From Brevibacillus panacihumi W25 (GTDB lineage: Bacteria > Bacillota > Bacilli > Brevibacillales > Brevibacillaceae): a DNA stretch of 64,000 nt. Shown here piece by piece: positions 8,145 to 16,184 of the stretch; positions within the stretch are counted from its first letter, which is position 1, and the number at the start of each line of letters is the position of its first letter. The stretch lies in NCBI RefSeq assembly GCF_000503775.1, contig NZ_KI629782.1, positions 2,120,579 through 2,184,578 on the forward strand, written 5' to 3'. The notes beneath the pieces were generated by a model. It was not told the DNA's origin and searched no databases. It was given only the letters and a program-made list of their open reading frames with translations. A program made the position numbers and the translations under genes.

Positions 8145-9275
8145 CTACTTTCCTGTTTTTGGTGCGATTTCCCGGTTAAAGCGATCCAGCCATGCTGCCA
8201 TTTGGTCGCTGATCACTTGATAGTCAAAGGCAACGACTTTGGAGCGGTCAAATTCCAGGGATTTCGCTACTTCTTCAGGCAGCGCTACGTTTGTGGACGG
8301 ATTGTAGTAGAGCTTGGTCGCATACATGGTTTGCACTTCGTCTGTCAGCAAGAAGTCGATGAAAGCTTTTGCTGCTTCTGGATGCTTCGCGTTTTTCACC
8401 AGGGAAGCGATGGTCGGTACCAGGTTTCCGCCTTCTTGCGGGAATACGAATTCGATCGGCAGACCTGCGTCTTTTTGCGTCAAGCTGCGCGCCATGGTCC
8501 ATGTGGTGTATGCAGCTGTTTTATTTTGCAGGTTTTGCTGCAGCTGTGCCGCACTCTTGGCAAATGTCGGCATGTAGCCCGCGATGGTGCCCATTTTTTC
8601 AAATCCTGCTTCGATATCCTTCTCGGAACCGCCGTTGGCATACGCCATCATGATCATCGCAGAGCGGCCGAAATTGCTCGCTACGTCTGTCATGGTGATG
8701 TTGCCTTTCATCTCTGGTTTCGCCAGGTCATTCCAGGAAGTTGGCACCGGCAGATTTTTCTCTTTCACGATTTCGGTATTATAGGAGATTCCCATCGGAG
8801 TGAAGTTGACGGTCGCACCGCTGTTGTCTTTCACTGCTAGGTCCTGGGAAATGTTTTTCATGTTCGGGATCTCTTCTTCTTTGAGCGGCTCCCACAGTCC
8901 TTCGAGGCGTCCTTTTTCTTGCTCTCCGCCCTCAATGATAGCGATATCAATTTGTGGTGCGTTTTGTTGCGCTTTCACTTTTGCTACGATTTCAGTAGAA
9001 ACACCGGATACATAAGTCAATTTTACATTCGGGTACTTCTCGTTAAACTTCTTGAAGATCTCGTCTTTCATCAGCTTTTCTACCGTTGCGCCATTCCCGG
9101 ACACAATCAGGCTGTCTTCCAATTCCACCTGTTTTTCGGCAGCAGGCGTCTCGGCCGGCGCTGGTGTCGGAGCAGGCTCGGAAGTTTGCGGCTGTGTCGT
9201 GGACGATCCACATCCCGCCAATAAGGAACCTGTCAAAGCAAAAATTGATAGTACGGTTAAAGCCTTCTTCTTCAT
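8145..9275 (-). CDS. Extracellular solute-binding lipoprotein, PotD-like
   Basis: 376 aa. Signal peptide with lipobox LLAGC, Cys22 being the lipidated residue; then a low-complexity Pro/Ala/Glu linker (TSEPAPTPAPAETPAAEKQ) and a type II periplasmic-binding fold of the PotD/AfuA group, e.g. GNGATVEKLMKDEIFKKFNEKYP and GISYNTEIVKEK. It captures the substrate outside the membrane and delivers it to the permease. First gene of the five-gene operon, divergent from the IclR regulator. Ligands of this group include polyamines, iron and phosphonates, so the exact ligand is open. Confidence 0.88.
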   Translation of the reverse strand: MKKKALTVLSIFALTGSLLAGCGSSTTQPQTSEPAPTPAPAETPAAEKQVELEDSLIVSGNGATVEKLMKDEIFKKFNEKYPNVKLTYVSGVSTEIVAKVKAQQNAPQIDIAIIEGGEQEKGRLEGLWEPLKEEEIPNMKNISQDLAVKDNSGATVNFTPMGISYNTEIVKEKNLPVPTSWNDLAKPEMKGNITMTDVASNFGRSAMIMMAYANGGSEKDIEAGFEKMGTIAGYMPTFAKSAAQLQQNLQNKTAAYTTWTMARSLTQKDAGLPIEFVFPQEGGNLVPTIASLVKNAKHPEAAKAFIDFLLTDEVQTMYATKLYYNPSTNVALPEEVAKSLEFDRSKVVAFDYQVISDQMAAWLDRFNREIAPKTGK

Positions 9276-9309
9276 CTGAGTTCAACCCCCGATATTCTTT
9301 ATTTGTTCA

Positions 9310-9356
9310 CGAATAGAGAACGATGTTTGCTATTCGAGAACGATAGTGTTACACTA
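9310..9356. promoter_or_regulatory. Candidate IclR operator between divergent promoters
   Basis: The inverted repeat CGAATAG (9310-9316) / CTATTCG (9330-9336) is interleaved with a direct repeat GAGAACGAT (9316-9324 and 9336-9344), and directly followed by the perfect 13-base palindrome TAGTGTTACACTA (9344-9356). The cluster lies between the binding-protein gene and the IclR gene, where a divergent regulator would bind. Binding is inferred. Confidence 0.5.
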
Positions 9357-9461
9357 CCATAAGTAGACTGACAATTCAAGATTGTTTAGAAAAAAACGTA
9401 AAGTACGACTTCCCTGAATGTGATACGATGAGGTCAATGTACTTAAGAAGGAGACGTGTGC

Positions 9462-10214
9462 ATGGAAGTTCTCTCCTCTGTCCGAAATGGATGCAAACTA
9501 TTGAAAATCTTTCTGGATTCTCCCAAGGAGCTGGGCGTGACCGAGTTAAGCAAAAAGCTTGAACTGTCCAAGGGAGCGGTGCACAAGCTGCTCACCACCC
9601 TGGAATCAGAAGGTTTTATCCGGAAAAATGAAAAAACCAAGCAGTACACGCTTGGCTACACCCTCCTGGAACTTGGCACAAAAGTGCTGAAAAACCATGA
9701 TATTGTGGATTTTTCCATGCCGTATATCAATCGGCTTTTATCGCGGACCAGCGAGTTGGTGGTGCTCTGTGTGCGGGACGGCAGGGATGCGATCTATGTA
9801 GCAAAAGTAGATTCGCCCCATCCCATCCGTTTTACCGTCGAGTCATTCCGTCGTTTTCCCCTCTACTCCACTTCGGCAGCACGTGTCTTGCTAGCTTATC
9901 AACCAGAGCCGTTTCAGGATGAGATTTTGTCTGAGAGGTTGAAAACATATACGCCGCATTCCTATCAATCCGCAGAAGAGATCAAGCAAAATCTGCAGAT
10001 GATCCGGGAGCGCGGCTACGAAATCAGTTCCAATCGCCGCAATGTCGGGGTAACCGGCGTGGCAGCACCGATCTTCGACTCGTCTGATCAGGTCGCCGCC
10101 TCGATCAGTGTCGTCGGACCGTCTGACCGCGTCGAGCCCCAGCTCGATAACATCCTGCAAGAGGTGCTGGAAACAGTGCGGGAGATGTCTATGGAGTTGG
10201 GACATCGGGCTTGA
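9462..10214 (+). CDS. IclR family transcriptional regulator
   Basis: 250 aa. N-terminal winged helix (SVRNGCKLLKIFLDSPKELGVTELSKKLELSKGAVHKLLTTLESEGFI) followed by the IclR effector-binding domain with the typical GVTGVAAPIFDSSDQVAASISVVGPSDR ending. ATG 9462 lies 8 bases after GGAG; the in-frame GTG at 9456 would be too near to that site. It is transcribed away from the PotD-like ABC/M20 operon, so it probably controls that operon according to the imported compound. Confidence 0.9.
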   Translation: MEVLSSVRNGCKLLKIFLDSPKELGVTELSKKLELSKGAVHKLLTTLESEGFIRKNEKTKQYTLGYTLLELGTKVLKNHDIVDFSMPYINRLLSRTSELVVLCVRDGRDAIYVAKVDSPHPIRFTVESFRRFPLYSTSAARVLLAYQPEPFQDEILSERLKTYTPHSYQSAEEIKQNLQMIRERGYEISSNRRNVGVTGVAAPIFDSSDQVAASISVVGPSDRVEPQLDNILQEVLETVREMSMELGHRA

Positions 10215-10230
10215 TTGGACGCCAAAACAG

Positions 10231-10270
10231 AAGGAGGGGTTGCTCGCATCTGCGAAAACACCCCTCCTTT
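10231..10270. terminator. Bidirectional terminator after iclR
   Basis: AAGGAGGGGT pairs with ACCCCTCCTT, followed by TT on the plus strand and preceded by A-rich sequence. It lies between the IclR gene and the convergent kinase-like gene. Confidence 0.65.
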
Positions 10271-10283
10271 TCCCGCTGGCTCA

Positions 10284-10817
10284 TCACCATATGCGTGCTT
10301 CGTCACTCGCTCTTCGCAAGATTTCATCCACCGTCTCCTCTGGAGTAAGCTCCGATGTATCCAGCCACATGCCGATTCGTGGCGTCTCATTATGCAAAAC
10401 CGCTTCGAGCATCGCAATATCAATCGCGCCGTACCCTTTTTTCTGTCGGGCAGCCTCCCTTTTGGCCACTACGTCGGCCCGAGGAGAAAGAACAATGACG
10501 TAAAGCGGGCGATGTTCAATCATCTCTATTACATCCTGCAGCATCGGGCCGATGATGACATCCTGCAGCACTACCTGAAAGCCCTGTTTTGCGTACGCAT
10601 CTGACGCTTGGGCAGCCAGTTTGTATCGCAGCCGAAGTTGTTGGATAGCTTCTTCGGTAGGGTTGGCTGACATGGCTTCCTCGCCATGGACAATCATCTT
10701 GCGGAAAACATCACCGCGAACATGGACGCTCTTCTCCATGCGTTCAGCAAGCAGCTGGGCAATCGTTGACTTTCCTGAAGCCATAATGCCCGTGATGAGA
10801 AAAATGCTCGACATCAT
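10284..10817 (-). CDS. P-loop kinase/phosphotransferase-like AAA protein
   Basis: 177 aa small P-loop NTPase. From ATG 10817 the Walker A is GIMASGKST (residues 10-18), then HVRGDVFRKMIV, QVVLQDVI (Walker-B-like strand) and the lid-like RADVVAKREAARQKKGYG. The layout matches small-molecule kinases of the chloramphenicol-phosphotransferase/gluconate-kinase type. Two adjacent ATGs follow the AGAGGAG site with good spacing; the TTG 18 bases upstream would lie before it. It is the last gene after mocR-azlC-azlD with a ~40-base gap, so co-transcription is likely. The substrate is unknown. Confidence 0.7.
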   Translation of the reverse strand: MMSSIFLITGIMASGKSTIAQLLAERMEKSVHVRGDVFRKMIVHGEEAMSANPTEEAIQQLRLRYKLAAQASDAYAKQGFQVVLQDVIIGPMLQDVIEMIEHRPLYVIVLSPRADVVAKREAARQKKGYGAIDIAMLEAVLHNETPRIGMWLDTSELTPEETVDEILRRASDEARIW

Positions 10818-10857
10818 CCCCATGTCTCCTCTCAAACGGAAAATTTATCCACATCCA

Positions 10858-11181
10858 TCATATCATTCCGACGGCATGCCGATACAAGGCAATGACGACA
10901 ACCCCGGCCACCAATGCCCATACGATCTGCTTTCTCCACAGACCGACCGCAAGCGACACCGTACCTGCGACGATGTATTCCGGGCTCCATGCTCCCTCGC
11001 GCATGTGAAAGAGAATCGGCGGAATTGTCATGGAGCTGAAGACACCTACCGGCACCATCGCCAAGCCCCTCCGCAACCAGTCCGGAATCTCCCAGCGCGA
11101 GCTGATCAAGAGCATCGGGAACCGCGTCAGGTACGTGATCAGCGCCATTAGCAAAATAATCCAAATGATGTTATCGTTCAT
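10858..11181 (-). CDS. azlD: AzlD family branched-chain amino acid exporter small subunit
   Basis: 107 aa, four hydrophobic segments, with the AzlD signature YLTRFPMLLISSRWEIPDWLRRGLAMVPVGVFSSM. In related systems the AzlC/AzlD pair exports branched-chain amino acids or analogues across the membrane. Its ATG overlaps the end of azlC by 11 bases, which implies translational coupling and a 1:1 complex. Confidence 0.88.
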   Translation of the reverse strand: MNDNIIWIILLMALITYLTRFPMLLISSRWEIPDWLRRGLAMVPVGVFSSMTIPPILFHMREGAWSPEYIVAGTVSLAVGLWRKQIVWALVAGVVVIALYRHAVGMI

Positions 11182-11863
11182 CGCTCACCGCTCCCATCAC
11201 AATCGCCGTCAAGGTCCCGACAATCACAGCTGCGGTACCCCCGCCCAGCGCATACCCAATGCACGCCGCGGCAGCCGTGCACGCAGCTACCTTCACATGG
11301 AAGGAGGTGAGCAGATTGACGGCGAGAAAGCCCAAAAACGTCGCGATAAAAGCAAAATCAAGCCCGTAAGCCTCCGTCTGGGTAAACGCCGCACCGAACC
11401 ACGCGCCTGCGAATGTGCTTGCGTTCCAGATGACATAGTCCACGACGCTTGCCCCTGCGAAAAACGACAAGCTGGGCTTTCCCCCCGCATCCAAATACGT
11501 GGCCTTCAAGGCAAATGTCTCATCATTGAGCGTTCCTGCCATAAGCGACAGCTTCCAGGCAGGTGTTCCCTGAAAACGCGGTCCGAGCGACAGTCCGTAT
11601 AATAGCTGGCGCGCGTTTAACAAAGCGGTCGAAAGCAGGATCGGCCAGCCAACGATCCCCTGCGAGATCAAACCGACCGCTGCGAACTGGGAGGAGCCCG
11701 CATTGACCAGCAAGGAAAAGAGGACCGCTTCCGTCACCCCCAGTCCCGCCTGCCTCGCCAATAATCCGAATACAATCCCATCAATGATGCCGGCCGCAGC
11801 TACCGGAATAATCTGACGCATGCCTGAAACAAACAATGCAAAAGACCCACTCATGTTGCTCAT
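11171..11863 (-). CDS. azlC: AzlC family branched-chain amino acid exporter large subunit
   Basis: 230 aa membrane protein with about six hydrophobic segments (FGLLARQAGLGVTEAVLFSLLVNAGSSQF is the typical AzlC first half). It would form the exporter with AzlD. ATG 11863 overlaps the stop of the mocR gene by 4 bases (ATGA) and has GGAAG seven bases upstream. Being cotranscribed with a MocR regulator suggests that export is tuned to an amino compound sensed through PLP. Confidence 0.88.
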   Translation of the reverse strand: MSNMSGSFALFVSGMRQIIPVAAAGIIDGIVFGLLARQAGLGVTEAVLFSLLVNAGSSQFAAVGLISQGIVGWPILLSTALLNARQLLYGLSLGPRFQGTPAWKLSLMAGTLNDETFALKATYLDAGGKPSLSFFAGASVVDYVIWNASTFAGAWFGAAFTQTEAYGLDFAFIATFLGFLAVNLLTSFHVKVAACTAAAACIGYALGGGTAAVIVGTLTAIVMGAVSDER

Positions 11864-13299
11864 CTCTGTCTTCCTTTCCCCTTATCCGCTGATAACAAAG
11901 TTGGACGCCACACCTCACCCAGCAATCGAATTCCCGCCTCCATCTCTTCGATCGTCTGCCCGCCGAAGCCGAACTGAAAGCTGGGAAAGTAATCATCTTT
12001 TGGCCTCATCCACTTGTGATCGGTAGGATAGACGCGGATCCCCGCCGCGGCAGCCAGTTCCGTCAAGGTTTGCGCATCACAACGGCTGCGCACCTCTACC
12101 ATGACAGAGATGCCTGCATCCTGTCCCGTGATGCGGATCGCCTCTCCCATCTCCTCCTGCAGCAAGCGAAGAAGAGCATCGTGCTTTTTCTTGTACAATG
12201 TCCTCATTTTGCGAATATGCCGCTCCCAATCCCCCGTTTTCATAAATAAGGCCAGCGTCTGCTGATGAATACGCGATGCAGTCTGGTCGTATTCCGCCAA
12301 ATGCTCGTGGTAGAGAGCCAACAGGCTGGGAGGCAGCACCATGTAGCTGATCCGTATCGCCGGAAGGAGTGACTTGGAGAATGTCCCCATATAAATCACC
12401 CGCCCGGCAGCATCCAGCCCTTTAAGAGATGGGATGGGTCTGCCGTGATAGCGAAACTCCCCGTCATAATCGTCCTCGATGATGTAGCCCTCTGTCTGTG
12501 CCGCCCATTGCAGCAGCCTGAGCCGCTTGGCGTAAGGCATCACGATGCCGGTCGGGTCCTGATGGGATGGCGTGATGTAGACCAGTCCCGCTCCGCTTTC
12601 CCGCAGCTTTTCTATGTGGATGCCCTCTGCTTCCAATGGGATCGGCTTCACGTCAAACCCCAGGTTGAGAAATACCTTTCGCACCCCCTGATAGCCAGGC
12701 TCCTCCATCGCGACAGCCTGTCCGCTCAGACCAAACAGACACCCCAGCAAGGTGATCATCACCTGCGTACCCGCACCGATGACGATTTGCTCCGGGGAGG
12801 CCTGCACTCCCCGCGCCTGACGCAAGTACCGGGCCAGCTCCAGGCGCAATTCAGGCTCGCCTTGCCTGTCCCCGTATCGCAGAAGCTCCTTGTTCTGCTC
12901 CCGCATGCACTGGTTGCTATACTTTTTCCACAAAGCAAACGGAAAATGGTCAGGATCAATGCTTGCCTGGTGAAAATTGTACTGGACCGGGACAACTGCA
13001 GGAAGGGGATGATCCGGCTCACTTCTTCTTTTCTGAAGCATTGGCCCGTCCCAGGCGGCATCTACGACATAAAAGCCGCTTCGCTCCCTGCTCTCGATGT
13101 ATCCTTCCGCAAGCAATTGATGATAGGCGCTCTCCACTGTCGTTTTGCTTACCTGCAAAAAGCCGCTCAACGTACGTACAGACGGAAGCCGCGTCCCCGA
13201 AGGCAATCGCTGTTCCCGGATCTCCAGGCAAAAATAACGATACAATTGCAAATAAAGCGGCTCACTCCCGTCCACCAGATAGGGGCTAATGTCCGGCAT
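11860..13299 (-). CDS. MocR/GntR family PLP-dependent transcriptional regulator
   Basis: 479 aa. N-terminal GntR winged helix (PLYLQLYRYFCLEIREQRLPSGTRLPSVRTLSGFLQVSKTTVESAYHQLLAEGYIESRERSGFYV), a linker, and a fold-type I aminotransferase domain with VIGAGTQVM, TPSHQDPTGIVMP, EDDYDGEFRY and MGTFSKSLLPAIRISYM; the Lys in FSKSLLP is the expected PLP-binding residue. ATG 13299 follows GGAGGGGAGGAGAG; the open frame continues upstream but without a site. MocR proteins use PLP chemistry to sense an amino compound. Usually divergent from its targets, here the gene heads its own operon with azlCD. Confidence 0.9.
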   Translation of the reverse strand: MPDISPYLVDGSEPLYLQLYRYFCLEIREQRLPSGTRLPSVRTLSGFLQVSKTTVESAYHQLLAEGYIESRERSGFYVVDAAWDGPMLQKRRSEPDHPLPAVVPVQYNFHQASIDPDHFPFALWKKYSNQCMREQNKELLRYGDRQGEPELRLELARYLRQARGVQASPEQIVIGAGTQVMITLLGCLFGLSGQAVAMEEPGYQGVRKVFLNLGFDVKPIPLEAEGIHIEKLRESGAGLVYITPSHQDPTGIVMPYAKRLRLLQWAAQTEGYIIEDDYDGEFRYHGRPIPSLKGLDAAGRVIYMGTFSKSLLPAIRISYMVLPPSLLALYHEHLAEYDQTASRIHQQTLALFMKTGDWERHIRKMRTLYKKKHDALLRLLQEEMGEAIRITGQDAGISVMVEVRSRCDAQTLTELAAAAGIRVYPTDHKWMRPKDDYFPSFQFGFGGQTIEEMEAGIRLLGEVWRPTLLSADKGKGRQR

Positions 13300-13416
13300 C
13301 CTCTCTCCTCCCCTCCGACTCGTCTTTTTATGATTCCTATGATAGCAGAAGAAGGCTTGCACGACTGCAATTAGAAAATGCGGGAACCCCCGTCCTTTTT
13401 TACGGTAGTCCACCAG

Positions 13417-13640
13417 CTGCAGTGGAGGAGAGGAAAAGAGGAAAACGCTACAGGTGGGTTGGAATCTTCGCTGGGGGCTGGCGCTGGCCGTCTCCATTCC
13501 AAAGGCGGAACCGCGGCCAAAAGCAGCCGTCTTCAAGAAGTGATTCAGGGTTGTCCGCTAAATGCGGGTTCCGCCTTTTCCATTGCGACTGGGTCAAGAT
13601 CCCAAATACCTTTCGCTTTTTTCCCCTTTTCCTCGGCTAG
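13417..13640 (+). repeat. Dispersed hairpin repeat, copy R2
   Basis: Full copy (about 224 bases) of the R1-R4 family. It keeps CTGCAGTGG at the left edge, GAGGAAAAGAGGAAAACGC / GCTTTTTTCCCCTTTTCCTC as inverted ends, GGTTGGAATCTTCGC versus AAGATCCCAAATAC, and the conserved core AAAGGCGGAACCGCGGCC (then AAAAGCAGCCG). It has more substitutions in the arms than R1 and R3. It sits upstream of the mocR operon, between its promoter region and the secreted-protein gene. Confidence 0.85.
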
Positions 13641-13740
13641 AAACTGTTCTCGGTGAATTCGAGTTGGTAACAAACATTGGATACCACATTGATACTAATT
13701 AGTATATGCCCTCCAGAAAGTGGAGAGCCCTGTAAAAGAA

Positions 13741-13790
13741 AAACGAGCCTCTAGCATCGCTTTTAAGGCTCGTTTCGCGTTTAGGGAGCA
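13741..13790 (-). terminator. Terminator of the secreted two-repeat protein gene
   Basis: AAACGAGCC (13741-13749) pairs with GGCTCGTTT (13767-13775). On the minus strand the stem is followed by TTTTTCTTTT, directly after the gene ending at 13813. Confidence 0.75.
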
Positions 13791-13812
13791 TAACACTCAA
13801 TCACATTTTATA

Positions 13813-14433
13813 TTATTTTCCTTCTCCAACATGAAACACACCAATTACGGTTTCACCATCAACGTCATATAGCGGAATATCACGACCTCCTGGTGATCTA
13901 CTGTTCTGTATCGCAATGGCTTCCTCGGGTGATTTTGGACGCTCACCGTCTAAGTCTTTTTTCAGCACGTATCCTGTAGTACCATCCACACCTATTGCAC
14001 GGATTAATTCAGGTTCCGTATCCGGAGAAGGAGCATCTGTGGCAGAACCGTATGTCTGTCCGTTTTTATTTTTAGGATAGCTCATATTCTTAGCGCCAAT
14101 ATGAAAAGAACCAATTATGGTTTTCCCATTAACATCATACAGTGGTGCGTCATGTACAAGTTCACTAAGATAATCTTTTTTCAGCAAATATCCTGCAATG
14201 CCATTCACACTTCCTACATGGATTAAGTCAGGTAGCATTTCAACAGAAGTTGTTTCTTCAGCAGAACCGTAAGTCTGTCCAATTTCATTTTCTGGATAAT
14301 GAGGAGGATTCTTGGGGCTTTGATTATTCGAGCTTTTAGCAAATGTGCTTTGGAATGCCAGTGTACCTCCCACTACACAAACGATAAAAATCACACCAAT
14401 CATCATTTTAATCCCTTTAGAATACAACCTCAC
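13813..14433 (-). CDS. Secreted protein with two internal repeats, function unknown
   Basis: 206 aa, not assigned to a characterised family. GTG 14433 follows AAGGAG. Residues 1-33 form a signal peptide or anchor (MMIGVIFIVCVVGGTLAFQSTFA). The rest is two similar units, each with GQTYGSA, a PxLI..G(V/I)..(I/T)(A/T)GY(L/V)LKKD stretch and a terminal PLYDV(N/D)G(K/E)T(I/V)IG.F(H)(I/V)G block: unit one about residues 47-114, unit two about 118-204. The repeated GYxLKKDL and PLYDVDG.TVIGVF motifs look like small beta-rich extracytoplasmic domains; I recall similar text in Bacillales proteins of unknown role. Monocistronic, with its own terminator. Confidence 0.65.
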   Translation of the reverse strand: MRLYSKGIKMMIGVIFIVCVVGGTLAFQSTFAKSSNNQSPKNPPHYPENEIGQTYGSAEETTSVEMLPDLIHVGSVNGIAGYLLKKDYLSELVHDAPLYDVNGKTIIGSFHIGAKNMSYPKNKNGQTYGSATDAPSPDTEPELIRAIGVDGTTGYVLKKDLDGERPKSPEEAIAIQNSRSPGGRDIPLYDVDGETVIGVFHVGEGK

Positions 14434-14632
14434 AATTGTGCACTCCTTAAAAGTTTCTCACTCTTCACTCTAACCGTCCTTTACTTCTTATACACCACCA
14501 TGTAATGGAAAGTTGCGCAAATCTGCCCCGTTTCCTGAATCATTGAAAATTACCTTGAATCCGTGTTTTAGTCCGGATTGAGCGTAGATCGGAAACATGC
14601 TTCTCCCCACTACAGTTACATTCCGACACGAC

Positions 14633-14661
14633 AAAACCCAGTACCTAAGGGCACTGGGTTT
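14633..14661 (-). terminator. Terminator of the liv operon
   Basis: AAACCCAGT (14634-14642) pairs with ACTGGGTTT (14653-14661); on the minus strand the stem is followed by TTTTG. It lies immediately after livF. Confidence 0.7.
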
Positions 14662-14665
14662 GGCG

Positions 14666-15373
14666 TTACGCCAGATACGCTTCCCGCACCTGCGGGTTGG
14701 CGAGCAAGGTCTTCGCATCGTCCTTGAGAATGATCTCCCCCGTCTGGATGACGTAGCCGCGATGGGCTACGGACAGGGCCTGGTTGGCGTTTTGCTCCAC
14801 CAGGAGAATAGTCGTTCCTTCACGATTCAGCTCCGTGACGATTTCAAAAATCTGTTCTACCAGAATCGGCGCCAGCCCCATCGACGGTTCATCCAGCATG
14901 AGGATTTTGGGCTTCATCATCAGACCGCGGGCGATCGCCAGCATCTGCTGCTCCCCGCCGGACATCGTTCCGCCTTTTTGGCTGATCCGCTCTTTGAGCC
15001 GCGGGAAGTATTGGAAGGCGCGTTCGATCCCTTCCTGAATCAAATGTTTATCCTTCGTAAAGAAAGCGCCCATTTCGAGATTTTCCTGCACCGTCAGCTT
15101 GGGAAAAATGCGTCGTCCTTCTGGAACGTGAGCGATCCCCAACATAGCAATGTCATGCGTTTTCATCTGGGTGATGTCTTTTCCGTCAAAAATGATCTTT
15201 CCTTCACGCGCCCGCGTCTGTCCGCAAATCGTCTTCAGCGTGGTAGACTTGCCCGCCCCATTCGAACCGATCAGGGTGACGACCTCGCCTGGATTGACGC
15301 TGATCGACAGGCCTTTGAGCGCGTGGATACCGCCGTAAAAGGTATGAACGTTTTGCAGTTCCAACAATGCCAT
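14666..15373 (-). CDS. livF: Branched-chain amino acid ABC transporter ATP-binding protein LivF
   Basis: 235 aa. Walker A GSNGAGKSTT, signature SGGEQQMLAIARGLM, Walker B ILMLDEPSMGLAP, and the LivF hallmarks HTFYGGIHALKG and VEQNANQAL. One of two ATPases that power a LivHMGF importer for leucine, isoleucine, valine or related compounds such as urea or amides. It follows livG with a 14-base gap and is the last gene of the operon. Confidence 0.9.
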   Translation of the reverse strand: MALLELQNVHTFYGGIHALKGLSISVNPGEVVTLIGSNGAGKSTTLKTICGQTRAREGKIIFDGKDITQMKTHDIAMLGIAHVPEGRRIFPKLTVQENLEMGAFFTKDKHLIQEGIERAFQYFPRLKERISQKGGTMSGGEQQMLAIARGLMMKPKILMLDEPSMGLAPILVEQIFEIVTELNREGTTILLVEQNANQALSVAHRGYVIQTGEIILKDDAKTLLANPQVREAYLA

Positions 15374-15387
15374 ATCCTTGCCTCCTC

Positions 15388-16164
15388 CTAGGACACTTCC
15401 GTAGCGCTTTTTCCAAGGTACGCCTCGATGACGCTGGGGTTGTTGCGGATTTGCTCTGGTGTCCCCTCGGCGATCTTGCGTCCGTAGTCCAGCACGTGAA
15501 TGTATTCACTCAAGCCCATGACCAGCTTCATGTCATGCTCGATCAGGATGATGGTCAGATCCAATTCTTTTTTCAGGAGGCGGATAAACTCGGTCATCTC
15601 TACCGTTTCCCGCGGGTTCATTCCCGCTGCGGGCTCATCGAGCAGGATAATCTGCGGATTGGTTGCCAGCGCACGAGCGATTTCCAGCCTGCGCTGCAAT
15701 CCGTACGGCAGGCTGCCCGCCGCTTCGTTGGCGATATGCTCAATTCCTACATATTCCAGCAGCTGATAGGCCTCGACACGTGCCTTCTCTTCTTCTTCGC
15801 GAATGCGCTTGGTGTTGAACAGAATCCCGAGAAGCCCTGCCGACAAACGGCTATGCGTCCCGACCATGACATTTTCCAAAGCAGTCATCTGTTTGAACAG
15901 ACGAATATTTTGAAAGGTCCGGGTAATTCCCCTCGTCGCGATCTGATCAGGGCGAAGTCCCTTGATGCTCTTGCCTGCCAGCAAAATTTCCCCTTCGTCC
16001 GGCTCGTAAAAACCCGTAATCATATTAAAAAAGGTAGTCTTGCCCGCCCCATTTGGACCGATCACGGCTGTGATGCTTCCTTTTTCAATCTTGATCGTCA
16101 CGTCCTGATTGGCGACGAGACCGCCAAAACGCTTGGTCAATCCCACTGCTTCCAATATTGCCAT
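15388..16164 (-). CDS. livG: Branched-chain amino acid ABC transporter ATP-binding protein LivG
   Basis: 258 aa. Walker A GPNGAGKTTFF, signature LPYGLQRRLEIARAL (the LPYG.QR form typical of LivG), Walker B IILLDEPAAGMNP, then LIEHDMKLVMGLSEYIHVLDYG. C-terminal LivG extension present. Partner of LivF in the hetero-ATPase pair. About 20 bases from livM. Confidence 0.9.
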   Translation of the reverse strand: MAILEAVGLTKRFGGLVANQDVTIKIEKGSITAVIGPNGAGKTTFFNMITGFYEPDEGEILLAGKSIKGLRPDQIATRGITRTFQNIRLFKQMTALENVMVGTHSRLSAGLLGILFNTKRIREEEEKARVEAYQLLEYVGIEHIANEAAGSLPYGLQRRLEIARALATNPQIILLDEPAAGMNPRETVEMTEFIRLLKKELDLTIILIEHDMKLVMGLSEYIHVLDYGRKIAEGTPEQIRNNPSVIEAYLGKSATEVS

Positions 16165-16184
16165 GTTGGCTCCCTCCCTCTTCG

